This document shows positions 26,781 to 36,517 of a stretch of 64,000 nucleotides of DNA, piece by piece. Within the stretch, counting starts at the first letter, position 1. Each line of letters opens with the position of its first letter. This stretch comes from Jannaschia sp. S6380. Its GTDB lineage: Bacteria > Pseudomonadota > Alphaproteobacteria > Rhodobacterales > Rhodobacteraceae. Made by a program: the position numbers and the translations under genes. The DNA is taken from the NCBI RefSeq assembly GCF_023015695.1, contig NZ_JALKAS010000001.1, forward strand, positions 124,001-188,000, in the 5' to 3' direction. Under the pieces are notes generated by a model that was not told the DNA's origin, ran no database searches, and saw only the letters and a program-made list of their open reading frames with translations.

Positions 26781-27266
26781 ATGACTGAACCGGCGACACC
26801 CCCGCAGCTTGCGGCGAACAACATGGTTGCGACGGAAACCGTCGATCCGTCGTCGGACGAACGGCTGCCGCCATCGACCCGCGACCTGATCCGGTTGCAG
26901 GAGGAATTGCATCAGGCCATCGGCCGGATCGACGTCGAGGGGACCGACCCCGAGGCGACCGAGATCCTGGTGCGTTGGCATGACATCCTGGACGTGTTGG
27001 CCGCCGATGTCGCGCAGATGCTGACGGCGCGCCAGCACGATGCCGGCCCGGACCGAAGCCTGACCGACATCGTGCGGGGCGGGATCCGCGACCTGACCGA
27101 GGGCACGGCGCTGAAAGCCGTGGTCGCCGACGGGACGCGCCTGCTGGATCTGCTGACAGACGCCATCGCGGCGGTCGCCGATCCGGACGACCGCGCCGAA
27201 CTGGAGGTCCGCCGGCGCGAGGTGGTCCATGTCGTGAACGGCGCGCAGGACCGCCTCGACGCCTGA
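26781..27266 (+). CDS. Hypothetical helical protein, 161 residues
   Basis: Start at 26781 is supported by GGGAGAA 7-11 bases upstream. The product is acidic, without signal peptide or membrane segment, and predicted mostly helical: PSTRDLIRLQEELHQAIGRID, then EILVRWHDILDVLAADVAQML and a repeated [23 protein letters not shown]. The regular heptads suggest a helical bundle or coiled coil. I do not recognise a family. It lies between the ndk terminator and the MATE transporter gene (40-base gap). Confidence 0.75.
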   Translation: MTEPATPPQLAANNMVATETVDPSSDERLPPSTRDLIRLQEELHQAIGRIDVEGTDPEATEILVRWHDILDVLAADVAQMLTARQHDAGPDRSLTDIVRGGIRDLTEGTALKAVVADGTRLLDLLTDAIAAVADPDDRAELEVRRREVVHVVNGAQDRLDA

Positions 27267-27306
27267 CCGTCTTGCCTCGGCTTCGCCCGGGCGCTACCGC
27301 GGGGTC

Positions 27307-28668
27307 ATGTCGGAAACGCTGTCCCATCATCTGAGGCGCACGCTCGCCCTCGGCCTGCCACTGGTGGGCAGCCAGGTCGCGCAGGTGCTGATCGGGCTGA
27401 CGGATACGTTGATGCTGGGCCGCTACTCGGTTGCGGCGCTGGCGGCGGCGACGCTGGCCACATCCTATTTCTTCACGCTCTTCGTCCTGGGCTCCGGCTT
27501 TGCGGTCGCCTGCATGCCGATGGCCGCCGGCGCCATCGGGCGCGACGACGAGGTCCATGTCCGCCGCGTGGCGCGCATGGGGTTGTGGCTGTCGCTGCTC
27601 ACGGGGCTGGTCATGGCCCCGGCGATGACCTGGTCGGAGCCGATCCTTCTGGCGCTCGGCCAGACGCCGGGGGTCGCGGCGGACGCGCAGGCCTATCTGC
27701 GGATCGCCGGGCTGGGCATGATCCCCGCGCTGCTGACCGCGGCCCTGCGGAGCCACCTTTCGGCGCTGGAGCGGACGCGGATCGTGCTGCTCGCGACCCT
27801 GGCCGGCGCCGCGCTGAACATCCTGCTGAACTGGCTTCTGATTTTCGGCAATGCGGGCTTTCCCGAAATGGGACTCCGGGGGGCCGCAGCGGCCTCCGTC
27901 TCGGTGCATGTGCTGACGACGCTGGTGCTGGCGGTCTACGTCACGCGCGGCCCCGGCATGGCGAGGTTCGAGCTGTTCCGCAACATTCACCGCCCCGACT
28001 GGCCGATCTTCGGCCAGATCTTCCGGCTGGGCTGGCCCATCGGGCTGACGCATCTGTCGGAGTCCGGCCTCTTCGCGGCCTCTGCGCTGATGATGGGGTG
28101 GCTGGGAACGGTCGCGCTTGCGGCGCACGGCATCGCGATCCAGATCGCCGCGCTGACCTTCATGGTGCATCTGGGCCTATCCTCGGCCGTCACCGTGCGC
28201 GTGGGACGAGCCTGGGGGCAGGGCGATGGCGTGGGCCTGCGCCGCGCGGCGCTGGCGGCGTCGATCCTGTCGGCTGTCGCGGTGGTGCTGGCGGTGATCC
28301 TGTACCTGGGGGGCGGGCCGTGGATCATCGGCCTGTTCCTCGACCCGGCCGATCCGATGGCGCCCGAAATCCTGATCCTGGGGGTGCATCTGCTGGTACT
28401 GGCGGCCCTTTTCCAATTGGTTGATGCGGGGCAGGTCATGTCGCTGGGCATGCTGCGCGGGATCCAGGACACCCAGCTTCCGATGATCTACGCGATCGTG
28501 TCTTACTGGGCGCTGGGCATCCCGGCCAGCTACGTCCTCGGCTTCCTGTTCGGCATGGGGCCCACGGGCATCTGGCTGGGCCTGGTCGTGGGCCTCGCGG
28601 CAGCGACGGCTGCGCTTCTGGCGCGGTTCCTGCGGCTGACCGCGGGCGGCGTCACATCGAGAAGCTGA
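27307..28668 (+). CDS. MATE family efflux transporter
   Basis: Cation-coupled multidrug or metabolite exporter of the inner membrane. The 453-residue protein has the twelve-helix, two-lobed MATE pattern: N-lobe LALGLPLVGSQVAQVLIGLTDTLMLG, central GLRGAAAASVSVHVL, C-lobe WPIGLTHLSESGLFAASALMMGWLG, which mirrors the N-lobe. Resembles NorM-type proteins. Its end overlaps the convergent Fe-S carrier gene by 17 bases. Substrate not predictable. Confidence 0.93.
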   Translation: MSETLSHHLRRTLALGLPLVGSQVAQVLIGLTDTLMLGRYSVAALAAATLATSYFFTLFVLGSGFAVACMPMAAGAIGRDDEVHVRRVARMGLWLSLLTGLVMAPAMTWSEPILLALGQTPGVAADAQAYLRIAGLGMIPALLTAALRSHLSALERTRIVLLATLAGAALNILLNWLLIFGNAGFPEMGLRGAAAASVSVHVLTTLVLAVYVTRGPGMARFELFRNIHRPDWPIFGQIFRLGWPIGLTHLSESGLFAASALMMGWLGTVALAAHGIAIQIAALTFMVHLGLSSAVTVRVGRAWGQGDGVGLRRAALAASILSAVAVVLAVILYLGGGPWIIGLFLDPADPMAPEILILGVHLLVLAALFQLVDAGQVMSLGMLRGIQDTQLPMIYAIVSYWALGIPASYVLGFLFGMGPTGIWLGLVVGLAAATAALLARFLRLTAGGVTSRS

Positions 28669-28981
28669 CCCCGCAGCCGCAGCTGCTGGCGGCGTTCGGA
28701 TTCTGGACGGTGAAGCGCGCGCCGATCAGCTCCTCGGTGAAGTCGATCACCGCGTTCGACAGGAACGGCAGCGAAACCTCGTCCACCACGACCTTCTGAC
28801 CCTCGCCCTCCAGCACCAGGTCGCCGTCGGCGGGCGTGTCGAGTTCGATCTGGTACTGAAAACCCGAGCAGCCTCCGCCCTCGACCGCCACGCGCAGGGC
28901 CTTGCCCTGATCGCCGGCGCCGATCTCGGCCAGGCGCTCGTAGGCGCGCTGGGTCACCTGGGGGGGCAGTGAAAGATCCAT
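28652..28981 (-). CDS. A-type iron-sulfur carrier (IscA/ErpA/HesB family)
   Basis: Small Fe-S cluster carrier that hands clusters to apo-enzymes. ATG at 28981 gives 109 residues. The three conserved ligand cysteines are C38 (GGGCSGF) and C101/C103 (CGCGVSF), with the usual spacing. The preceding VQNPNAASS is also characteristic. An earlier in-frame ATG would add the unconserved MHDPRGEP. The HesB-dgt-argS neighbourhood is typical of Rhodobacteraceae. ErpA is the most likely subtype but cannot be distinguished securely. Confidence 0.92.
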   Translation of the reverse strand: MDLSLPPQVTQRAYERLAEIGAGDQGKALRVAVEGGGCSGFQYQIELDTPADGDLVLEGEGQKVVVDEVSLPFLSNAVIDFTEELIGARFTVQNPNAASSCGCGVSFSM

Positions 28982-29060
28982 CGGTTCGCCTCGGGGGTCG
29001 TGCATCGCTGACAGGGTGGATATATGGGGCCCGACGCCGCCTGCCAAGTGAGGCCCCCCT

Positions 29061-30224
29061 TTGACCGTCCCCTTCGCCTGCGACCCTGCCCGGACCCGCG
29101 GGCGGCTGCACCCCGAGGAGGAGAGCGCCTTCCGCTCGCCCTTCCAGCGCGATCGCGACCGGATCATCCACGCGAGCGCGTTCCGCCGCCTCAAGCACAA
29201 GACGCAGGTCTTCATCGAGCATGAGGGCGACTATTTCCGCACCCGCCTGACCCATTCGATCGAGGTCGCGCAGGTCGCCCGCACGATCGCCAAGCACCTG
29301 GGGCTGAACATCGAACTGACCGAGGCGGTCGCCCTGGCCCATGACTTGGGACATACCCCGTTCGGCCATACGGGCGAGGAGGCGCTGGACCGGCTGATGG
29401 CGCCCTATGGCGGGTTCGACCACAATGCGCAGACGCTGCGCATCGTCACCCGGCTGGAGCGTCACTACGCCGAATGGGACGGCCTGAACCTGACATGGGA
29501 GACGCTGGAGGGGATCGCCAAGCACAACGGCCCGGTGGGCGAGCCGGTCCCCCCCGCACTGGCGGAATACGACGCGGTCCACGATCTGGAGCTGCACACC
29601 CACGCCAGCGCCGAGGCGCAGGTCGCCGCCCTGTCCGACGACATCGCCTACAACAACCACGACCTGCATGACGGCCTCCGGGCGGAGCTGTTCTCCACCG
29701 ACGAGCTGGCCGAGCTGCCGGTGCTGCGCGACTGTTTCGCGGAGGTCGACGCGAAATATCCTGGGCTGAACTACTATCGCCGCCGGCACGAGGCGCTGCG
29801 CCGCTTTTTCGGCGTTCTGGTCGAGGACGTGATCGGCGTGACCGAGCGCAACTTGCGCGAGCTGGATCCGCGGACGCCCGAGGATATCCGCCATGCCGGG
29901 CGGATGGTGGTCCAGTTCTCGCCCGCGCTCTGGTCCGACCTTAAGATCATACGCCGCTTCCTGTTCGAGCGGATGTACCGCGCGCCGTCGGTCGTCGCCA
30001 TGCGCGCCGAGGTCACGCAGGTGGTCGAGGAACTGTTCCCGTTCTTCCTGAAGACCCCCGGAGAATTGCCCAAGCAGTGGCGCAAGGACGTGTCGGAGGC
30101 CGCGGACGAGACGGCCCTGGCCCGTATCGTCGGCGACTATGTTGCCGGGATGACGGACAGGTTCGCCCTGCAATGCCACGACCGCCTGATATCGGACGCC
30201 AAGGCGGTCGCCGCGACGCGTTGA
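29061..30224 (+). CDS. dgt: dGTPase-like deoxyguanosinetriphosphate triphosphohydrolase
   Basis: HD-domain dNTP triphosphohydrolase. The start is TTG at 29061: an in-frame TGA lies only four codons upstream (29049), no other start codon lies between, and the very next residues ([18 protein letters not shown]) are conserved, so TTG is required. GAGG lies 8 bases before it. The metal-binding motifs are [21 protein letters not shown] and, later, [10 protein letters not shown]. At 387 residues it is the short type of the family. argS follows on the same strand, 53 bases on. Confidence 0.93.
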   Translation: MTVPFACDPARTRGRLHPEEESAFRSPFQRDRDRIIHASAFRRLKHKTQVFIEHEGDYFRTRLTHSIEVAQVARTIAKHLGLNIELTEAVALAHDLGHTPFGHTGEEALDRLMAPYGGFDHNAQTLRIVTRLERHYAEWDGLNLTWETLEGIAKHNGPVGEPVPPALAEYDAVHDLELHTHASAEAQVAALSDDIAYNNHDLHDGLRAELFSTDELAELPVLRDCFAEVDAKYPGLNYYRRRHEALRRFFGVLVEDVIGVTERNLRELDPRTPEDIRHAGRMVVQFSPALWSDLKIIRRFLFERMYRAPSVVAMRAEVTQVVEELFPFFLKTPGELPKQWRKDVSEAADETALARIVGDYVAGMTDRFALQCHDRLISDAKAVAATR

Positions 30225-30277
30225 ACCCCGAACACGCCGGCGCTAAAGGGGCGGGACCCCATCCACGGACCGAACCG

Positions 30278-32020
30278 ATGAACCTTTTCGCCGACATACG
30301 TGCTCTGACGCTGGACGCCCTGGCCAACCTGACCCGCGAAGGCGTGTTGCCCGACGGGCTGGACATGACGAACGTGGCCGTCGAGCCGCCGCGCGACCCC
30401 GCGCATGGCGACATGGCCACGAATGCGGCGATGGTTCTGGCCAAGCCGGCCAAGCGCAAGCCGCGCGATATCGCGGAGGCGCTGGCACCGAGGCTGGCAA
30501 GCGATCCGCGCGTCGCCACGGCGGAAGTCGCGGGACCGGGCTTTCTGAACATCCGCCTGTCGGACCGCGTCTGGCAGGACGTCGTGGCGGAGGTGTTGAC
30601 GCAGGGCACCGGGTTCGGGCGTTCCGCGATGGGGCAGGGGCGCCGGGTCAATGTCGAATACGTATCTGCCAACCCGACCGGTCCCCTGCATGTCGGCCAC
30701 ACCCGCGGTGCGGTCTTCGGCGACGCCCTCGCCGCGCTGCTGGAATATGCGGGCCATGACGTAACGCGCGAATACGTCATCAATGACGGCGGCAGCCAGA
30801 TCGACACGTTGGCCCGCTCGGTCTACCTGCGCTACCTGCAAGCGCATGGCCAGGACGTGGATTTCCCCGACGGCGTGTATCCGGGCGACTACCTGATCCC
30901 CGTGGGCGAGGCGCTGAAGGCGAAGGTGGGCGATGCCTATCTGGACAAGGGCGAACAGTACTGGCTGGCCGACATCCGCGAATTCGCCACCGACGCCATG
31001 ATGGAACTGATCCGCGAGGATCTGGCGCGTCTCGGCGTCGAGATGGATGTGTTCTTCTCCGAAAAATCCCTCTACGGCACGGGCCGGATCGAGGCCGCGA
31101 TCGAGACGTTGCGCGACAAGGGCCTGATCTATCGGGGCACGCTGGAGCCGCCGAAGGGCAAGCTGCCCGAGGATTGGGAGGCGCGCGAGCAGACGCTATT
31201 CCGTTCCACCGCCTATGGTGACGATGTCGACCGGCCGATCCAGAAATCCGACGGCTCCTGGACGTATTTCGCGCCCGATGTCGCGTATCACTTCGACAAG
31301 GTCGAACGGGGTTTCGATGCGCTCATCAACGTGTTCGGGGCGGATCACGGGGGATACGTCAAGCGCATGAAGGCGGCCGTTGCCGCGCTGACGGACAACC
31401 GAGTTCCGCTGGACATCAAGCTGACGCAGCTCGTCCGCCTGACCCGCGACGGCGAGGAGCTGAAGATGTCCAAGCGGGCGGGCACCTTCGTCACGCTTTC
31501 GGACGTGATCGACATGGTCGGCCCGGACGTCACCCGCTTCGTCATGTTGACGCGCAAGAACGACGCGCCGCTGGATTTCGATGTCTCGAAGGTGCTGGAG
31601 CAGTCGAAGGACAATCCGGTCTTCTATGTCCAATACGCCCATGCGCGGGTCATGTCCGTCCTGCGTAAGGCCGCCGCGCAGGGAATCGACGCGTCCGACG
31701 AATCGCTGCGTACGGCCGACCTGTCCCTGCTGGACCACGAGGCAGAGATGGCCCTGGCCGCGAAGCTGGCCGAATGGCCCCGCCTGGTCGAGATCGCCGC
31801 CCGCACGCATGAGCCGCACCGCATCGCGTTCTACCTGTATGACCTGGCATCCGGGCTGCACGCCCATTGGAACCGGGGCAATGAGGAGACGGGCCTGCGC
31901 TTCCTGCAGGACGATCCCGACACAAGCCGCGCGAAGATGGCGCTGGCCCGGGCCGTCTCCATTGTAATCGCGGCCGGTTTGGGTATCCTTGGTGTCGAAC
32001 CCGCGACGGAGATGCGTTGA
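30278..32020 (+). CDS. argS: Arginyl-tRNA synthetase
   Basis: Class I aminoacyl-tRNA synthetase charging tRNA-Arg. ATG at 30278 ([15 protein letters not shown]) gives 580 residues; the open frame upstream is discarded because it lies over dgt. The N-terminal tRNA-binding Add1 domain is followed by the HIGH-type motif PLHVGHTRG (about residue 137) and the KMSKS-type motif [10 protein letters not shown] (about 397), then the DALR anticodon-binding domain ([15 protein letters not shown] onward). Confidence 0.97.
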   Translation: MNLFADIRALTLDALANLTREGVLPDGLDMTNVAVEPPRDPAHGDMATNAAMVLAKPAKRKPRDIAEALAPRLASDPRVATAEVAGPGFLNIRLSDRVWQDVVAEVLTQGTGFGRSAMGQGRRVNVEYVSANPTGPLHVGHTRGAVFGDALAALLEYAGHDVTREYVINDGGSQIDTLARSVYLRYLQAHGQDVDFPDGVYPGDYLIPVGEALKAKVGDAYLDKGEQYWLADIREFATDAMMELIREDLARLGVEMDVFFSEKSLYGTGRIEAAIETLRDKGLIYRGTLEPPKGKLPEDWEAREQTLFRSTAYGDDVDRPIQKSDGSWTYFAPDVAYHFDKVERGFDALINVFGADHGGYVKRMKAAVAALTDNRVPLDIKLTQLVRLTRDGEELKMSKRAGTFVTLSDVIDMVGPDVTRFVMLTRKNDAPLDFDVSKVLEQSKDNPVFYVQYAHARVMSVLRKAAAQGIDASDESLRTADLSLLDHEAEMALAAKLAEWPRLVEIAARTHEPHRIAFYLYDLASGLHAHWNRGNEETGLRFLQDDPDTSRAKMALARAVSIVIAAGLGILGVEPATEMR

Positions 32021-32148
32021 AGACCCCCTAAGGGGCGGCGGCGACGCGGGGACGAGCAGAGGCGGACAGCGGCGATCAACGTCGCGTCCATTGGCAGTGA
32101 TCACACAACCCGTCGGGCAACGCCGCCCGGCCGGTGGAGGGCAGGCAC

Positions 32149-33189
32149 ATGGCGGATCTCGACTATTACGGCGCCGATTACGGCGTGGAGGAACCTTCGC
32201 GTCTGATGGAAGCCGCGCGCAACTTCGGCTTCGTGAACTGGGCCGGGGCGGTGACGTCGATCGGTCTGACCGGGGCGATGGCGTTCTGGGCCGTCGACCT
32301 GGCGTTCCGCGACGTGTCGGGGGTGCCGGTCGTTCGCGCCGTCGAAGGCCCGATGCGCGTCGCGCCCGAGAATCCCGGCGGCACGGTCGCACCGTTCCAG
32401 GGCCTGGCGCTGTCCGATATCACGTCCGGCGGGGCGGCGGCGCCCGCGCCCGACCAGATCGTGCTGGCCCCGCCGCCCGTCGCGCTCGACGCGCCGGCAC
32501 TGGGCGAGCGCAGGGAAATCGCCGAGCAGGCCGTGGCCGAGGCACAGCCCGAAGCGAACGCGGCGGAGGCCGAAGTCGAGACGGTGGCCTTCCAGCACGC
32601 GGGAATCGTGGCAGAGACGCTGGCCCTGATCGAGGCGGAGAGCGCCGATGGCACCTTGGTCGAAGCTTCTGCCTCCGCCGCCGATGACGCCCCCGCCGTT
32701 GAGGAGGAGCCCGAGATTTCGGTCGCCGCCGCGTTGCCGTCGGCCGTGCCGGGCGTGGCCCGTTCCGCGCGGCCCAGCCAGCGGCCCGCGGGGTTGCGCA
32801 AGGCTTTGGCGGCACCGGCGAAGCTGCCGACCGAAGCACCGGCCGCCCGCGTCGGGGTGGAGGTGGCGTCGCTCGCCCCGATGGAACGGACCGATCCCGT
32901 CGCCGGTGCGCGCGATGTCGACCCGGCCACGGTCGTGCCCGGAACGCGAGTCGTGCAACTGGGCGCCTTCGACAGCGAAGCCGTGGCCCGGTCGGAATGG
33001 GATCGGCTGGAGGGACGGTTCCGCGACTACATGGCGGGCAAGAAGCGCATGATCCAGAAGGCGCGCTCCGGCGGGCGGGACTTCTGGCGTCTGCGCGTCG
33101 TGGGATTCGCCGACGCGTCGGACGCGCGCCGCTTCTGTTCGGAACTTCTGGCCAAGGACGCGGCCTGCATCCCGGTCACGGTCCGCTGA
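32149..33189 (+). CDS. SPOR domain protein (cell-division/peptidoglycan binding)
   Basis: Inner-membrane protein with a short cytoplasmic N-terminus (about 32 residues, Tyr/Asp-rich), one membrane segment (about residues 35-55), a long Ala/Pro/Glu-rich periplasmic linker and a C-terminal SPOR domain (about 265-346, TRVVQLGAFDSEAVARSEWDR to the end) that binds denuded glycan strands at the septum. ATG at 32149 has GGAGGG upstream. Two cysteines in the SPOR domain (RRFCSELLAKDAACIP) match the common SPOR pattern. Placed between argS and nagZ, both of which flank it in relatives. Confidence 0.9.
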   Translation: MADLDYYGADYGVEEPSRLMEAARNFGFVNWAGAVTSIGLTGAMAFWAVDLAFRDVSGVPVVRAVEGPMRVAPENPGGTVAPFQGLALSDITSGGAAAPAPDQIVLAPPPVALDAPALGERREIAEQAVAEAQPEANAAEAEVETVAFQHAGIVAETLALIEAESADGTLVEASASAADDAPAVEEEPEISVAAALPSAVPGVARSARPSQRPAGLRKALAAPAKLPTEAPAARVGVEVASLAPMERTDPVAGARDVDPATVVPGTRVVQLGAFDSEAVARSEWDRLEGRFRDYMAGKKRMIQKARSGGRDFWRLRVVGFADASDARRFCSELLAKDAACIPVTVR

Positions 33190-33193
33190 CCCG

Positions 33194-34177
33194 ATGGCCG
33201 GGGCTTTCATCCTCGGGTGCGAGGGTCCCGACCTGACCGAACGGGAAGCCGCGTTTTTCCGCGACAGCGACCCCTGGGGGTTTATCCTGTTCGCGCGCAA
33301 CGTCGACACGCCGGACCGGTTGCGCGCACTGACCGGGGCGCTGCGCGACAGCGTGGGCCGGCATGCGCCGATCCTGATCGACCAGGAAGGCGGACGGGTG
33401 CAACGGCTGGGCCCGCCCTTCTGGACCCGGTGGCCCCGGCCGCTGACGCAGATGTCGCGCGCCGGCGATCCCGAGCGGGCCATGTTCCTGCGCGCCACCT
33501 TGATCGCGCGGGAGCTTCGCGCCGTCGGCATCGACGTGAACTGTACGCCCACCGCGGACATTGCCGGGGAACGGACGCATCCGTTCCTGCTCTCGCGCCT
33601 TTACGGCGACAGCACGGACACGGTCGCCAGCCGCGCCCGGGCCAATGCCGAAGGGTGCCTGCAGGGCGGCGTTCTGCCGGTGATGAAGCACATCCCCGGA
33701 CATGGCCGCGGAACGGTCGACAGCCACAAGGGGTTGCCGCGCGTCGAGGCCGCCCTGAACCAGCTGCGCGCCACCGATTTCGAGGTGTTCCGCCGGCTTG
33801 CGGACCTGCCCATGGGGATGACGGCTCATGTCGTCTATACCGCCATCGACGGCGAACCCGGCACGATCTCGCCCGCCGTCCACGCCGAGATCCGGGGCAC
33901 GATCGGGTTCGACGGCCTATTGATGACGGACGATATCAGCATGGGCGCGCTGCCGGGCGATCTGGCGACCCGCTGCCGGGGTGCGATGGATGCGGGTTGC
34001 GATGTCGTGCTGCACTGCAACGGGGAATGGGACGACCTGCAGGTGGTCGCGTCGCATTGTCCGAGGTTGGAGGGCGAGAGCCTGCGACGCGCCGACAGGG
34101 CGCTGACGCTGCGGGCCGACCCCGTCGAACTTGACACCGAGGCCGCCCGCGCGGAACTTGACGCCCTCACTTCCTGA
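33194..34177 (+). CDS. nagZ: NagZ, beta-N-acetylhexosaminidase (GH3)
   Basis: Cytoplasmic glycoside hydrolase that removes GlcNAc from peptidoglycan turnover products. The 327-residue protein contains the NagZ signature KHIPGHGRGTVDSHKGLP with the catalytic His of the mobile loop, and the nucleophile Asp in LMTDDISMGAL. IDQEGGRVQRL near residue 62 is also diagnostic. It begins 2 bases after the SPOR gene stop and is followed by scpA after 9 bases, so all are likely one transcript. Confidence 0.96.
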   Translation: MAGAFILGCEGPDLTEREAAFFRDSDPWGFILFARNVDTPDRLRALTGALRDSVGRHAPILIDQEGGRVQRLGPPFWTRWPRPLTQMSRAGDPERAMFLRATLIARELRAVGIDVNCTPTADIAGERTHPFLLSRLYGDSTDTVASRARANAEGCLQGGVLPVMKHIPGHGRGTVDSHKGLPRVEAALNQLRATDFEVFRRLADLPMGMTAHVVYTAIDGEPGTISPAVHAEIRGTIGFDGLLMTDDISMGALPGDLATRCRGAMDAGCDVVLHCNGEWDDLQVVASHCPRLEGESLRRADRALTLRADPVELDTEAARAELDALTS

Positions 34178-34186
34178 GGGGGCCGT

Positions 34187-34993
34187 GTGGCCACGAACGA
34201 CCATTCCGAATTCGTAGAGGGACCGGCCCGTGATGACGTCGCCGACAGGATCGCCGCCGAGGCGCTGATCGTCGACGTCGAAGGCTTCGAGGGGCCGCTC
34301 GACCTGCTGCTGTCGCTGGCGCGGACGCAAAAGGTCGATCTGCGGACGATCTCGGTTCTGCACCTGGCCCGGCAGTATCTGACCTTCGTCGAGCGGGCGC
34401 GCGCGTTGCGGATCGAGCTGGCGGCGGACTACCTCGTCATGGCCGCTTGGCTCGCATTCCTGAAATCGCGCTTGCTGTTGCCGCCGGACCCCGACGAGGA
34501 GGGGCCGTCGGCCGAGGACCTGGCCGCGCATCTGGCGTTTCAGTTGGAGCGGCTGGAGGCCATGCGCAAGGCCGCCGCGCGCCTGATGGCCCGTGACCAG
34601 CTTGGCCGCGACATCTTCGCCCGGGGCGAGCCGCAGTCGCGCGAACGGACCCGGAAGGTCGTCTGGACGGCGACCCTGCTGGACCTGATGCAGGCCTATG
34701 CCCGGACCCGCACGCGGGACAATTTCCGACCCTTCGTCATGGATCGCGACGGCGTCTGGACGATGGAGGAGGCGCTGGAGCGTCTGCGCCCCATCCTCGG
34801 CCATGTGCCCGACTGGATAGACTTGATGTCTTTCCTGCCCGAGGGTTGGCGCAGCGATCCGGCCCGTCGCCGCTCGGCCACGGCCTCCACCTTTGCCGCG
34901 ACGCTCGAACTCGCCAAGAACGGCGGGCTGGAGGTGCGGCAGGATGACATGTTCGGACCGATCCGCGTCCGGTCCGGCGGAGCGGGCGCGTGA
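34187..34993 (+). CDS. scpA: ScpA, segregation and condensation protein A
   Basis: Kleisin subunit of the SMC-ScpAB chromosome condensin. Start is GTG at 34187 with a GAGGGGG sequence just upstream; 268 residues. The conserved N-terminal SMC-neck binding segment is EGFEGPLDLLLSLARTQKVDL, followed by YLVMAAWLAFLKSRLLLP. The stop overlaps the GTG start of scpB (GTGA), as expected for subunits made together. Confidence 0.95.
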   Translation: MATNDHSEFVEGPARDDVADRIAAEALIVDVEGFEGPLDLLLSLARTQKVDLRTISVLHLARQYLTFVERARALRIELAADYLVMAAWLAFLKSRLLLPPDPDEEGPSAEDLAAHLAFQLERLEAMRKAAARLMARDQLGRDIFARGEPQSRERTRKVVWTATLLDLMQAYARTRTRDNFRPFVMDRDGVWTMEEALERLRPILGHVPDWIDLMSFLPEGWRSDPARRRSATASTFAATLELAKNGGLEVRQDDMFGPIRVRSGGAGA

Positions 34994-35619
34994 CCGGGGA
35001 GACGCTGTTCGAGGCCCCCCACCCGGCCGAGCAGGAGCGCATGGTCGAGGCGATCCTGTTTGCGTCGGCCAAGCCGGTGACGGTGGCGGAGTTGCACGCG
35101 CGCCTGCCACATGGCTGCGATGCGCCCGCGGCGCTGGAGGCGCTGCAGCGGCGCTACGAGGATCGCGGGGTGCGTGTCATGCGGGTCGGGGATGCCTGGG
35201 CCATGCGGACGGCAGCAGATCTGGCCTTCCTCATGACGCGCGAGACGGTCGAGACCCGCAAGTTGTCGCGCGCCGCGATCGAGACGCTGGCCATTGTCGC
35301 CTATCACCAACCCGTCACCCGCGCCGAGATCGAGGAGATCCGGGGGGTCTCGGTCTCGAAGGGCACGATCGAGCAGCTCTTGGAACTGGAATGGATCAAG
35401 CTGGGCAAGCGCCGCATGACGCCCGGGCGGCCCATCACCTTCATCGTGACGCGTGCGTTCATGGATCACTTCGGCCTGTCCTCGCCGCGCGATCTGCCGG
35501 GCTTGAAGGAACTGCGCGCCGCGGGCCTTCTGGACAACGCGCCCCCGCCGGGATTGGAGGAGGAGACGGAGGACGAGACCGAAGACCTTTTCACGCCGGC
35601 CCCGCCGGACCCCGACTAA
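34990..35619 (+). CDS. scpB: ScpB, segregation and condensation protein B
   Basis: Winged-helix partner of ScpA. GTG start at 34990 overlaps the scpA stop. The 209 residues contain two winged-helix domains; LSRAAIETLAIVAYHQPVTRAEIEEIRGV is the family signature. The C-terminus is acidic and disordered (about 185-209). A strong Shine-Dalgarno sequence for the next, very small ORF overlaps its stop region. Confidence 0.95.
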   Translation: MTGETLFEAPHPAEQERMVEAILFASAKPVTVAELHARLPHGCDAPAALEALQRRYEDRGVRVMRVGDAWAMRTAADLAFLMTRETVETRKLSRAAIETLAIVAYHQPVTRAEIEEIRGVSVSKGTIEQLLELEWIKLGKRRMTPGRPITFIVTRAFMDHFGLSSPRDLPGLKELRAAGLLDNAPPPGLEEETEDETEDLFTPAPPDPD

Positions 35620-35629
35620 GGAGACCGCC

Positions 35630-35755
35630 ATGCAGCGAATGATCCTGAGGCTGGCCATGAAGGCAGGCCTGACGCGAATCTTCGGTCGAAAGACGTCCCG
35701 CAACGCCCACCGCGCGTCACAGGCGTTGCGCTTGCTGCGTAGATTTCTTCGCTGA
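35630..35755 (+). CDS. Basic micro-ORF after scpB, 41 residues
   Basis: Frame of 41 codons starting 10 bases after scpB, with AGGAG 7-12 bases before the ATG (35618-35622). The product is strongly basic and amphipathic (11 Arg, 2 Lys, no acidic residue): MQRMILRLAMKAGLTRIF, then KTSRNAHRAS, ending RLLRRFLR. It lacks a signal peptide. In many relatives the tatABC genes follow scpB; here this micro-ORF and a convergent TVP38 gene do. The ribosome site argues for translation; the role is unknown. Confidence 0.6.
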   Translation: MQRMILRLAMKAGLTRIFGRKTSRNAHRASQALRLLRRFLR

Positions 35756-35765
35756 GGGGACGCCC

Positions 35766-36488
35766 TCAACGTCCATCGGCGGATTGGCCCGGCCCGTGAA
35801 AGCCCGCGCGACGCAGCTCCTCCGTCGCGACGCGCCCCAGCCACAGGACCAGGATGCCGAATGCCAGAAGTCCGCCGACCCCGAGGATCAGCTGGACGCG
35901 ACTGCTTCCGACCGAGGCCAGGCCCCCCATTTCGCCCAGCCAGACCATCGCCAAGGTTCCCGGCGCGAGGCCCAGAACCGTGGCCACGAGATACGGCCCC
36001 GTGCGAACGGCGGTCAGGCCCAGCAGCCAGTTCTGCGCCGTGAACGGCAGGATCGGCGTCAGTCGCAACAGTGCCACGAAGACGAGGGCGTTCCGCCCGA
36101 TCGCCCGGTCGGCCGCGAGCATCCGTTGCCCGGCCACGCGCCGGATCAGGCGGTCGCGTAGCCAGTGCCGTCCGATGAGATAGGGCGGTATGGCGCCCAG
36201 CACGCTGCCCAGCATCGCCAGCGGATAGCCCCACCAACCGAAGGCCAGCCCGCCCACCACCGACATCGCGGCGGCGGGAAGGGGCAGGATAACGACCACC
36301 ACGTAGACGGCCAGGTAGACGAGGACGCCCCAGGCACCATGGCTGTCGACCCAATCGCGCAGCACGGGCACCCATTGCCCCCATGGAAGCAGCCACATGG
36401 CGAAGGCCAGACCCACGAGGATCGCGGGCCAGAGCCAGATCTGCCAGACGGGGATGGCCTTGCCGCGCGCGGGTTCCATGGCGGGCAT
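35766..36488 (-). CDS. TVP38/TMEM64 (DedA-related) membrane protein
   Basis: A 240-residue inner-membrane protein of the VTT/SNARE-associated family. Markers are VVILPLPAAAMSVVGGLAFGWWGYPLAMLGSVLGA (first re-entrant half) and RLTPILPFTAQNWLLGLTAV (second half), the two Pro-containing re-entrant loops of this fold, which is linked to lipid scrambling or flipping in better-studied members. The C-terminus has a further membrane segment. It is transcribed toward scpB and its stop lies 10 bases from the micro-ORF stop. Confidence 0.9.
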   Translation of the reverse strand: MPAMEPARGKAIPVWQIWLWPAILVGLAFAMWLLPWGQWVPVLRDWVDSHGAWGVLVYLAVYVVVVILPLPAAAMSVVGGLAFGWWGYPLAMLGSVLGAIPPYLIGRHWLRDRLIRRVAGQRMLAADRAIGRNALVFVALLRLTPILPFTAQNWLLGLTAVRTGPYLVATVLGLAPGTLAMVWLGEMGGLASVGSSRVQLILGVGGLLAFGILVLWLGRVATEELRRAGFHGPGQSADGR

Positions 36489-36517
36489 CTAGGGTGTCGG
36501 CCCCTTGCGCCGCAAGG

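Noticed and set aside
26233..28170. 645-codon open frame on the minus strand
   Set aside because: Runs antisense across ndk, the helical hypothetical and the MATE gene. Low-complexity Arg/Gly/Pro/Gln composition without any domain; a high-GC shadow frame.
28530..30179. 549-codon minus-strand frame over dgt
   Set aside because: Shadow of dgt; the clear dgt motifs are on the other strand. Only its 3' part overlaps the true Fe-S carrier region, in another frame.
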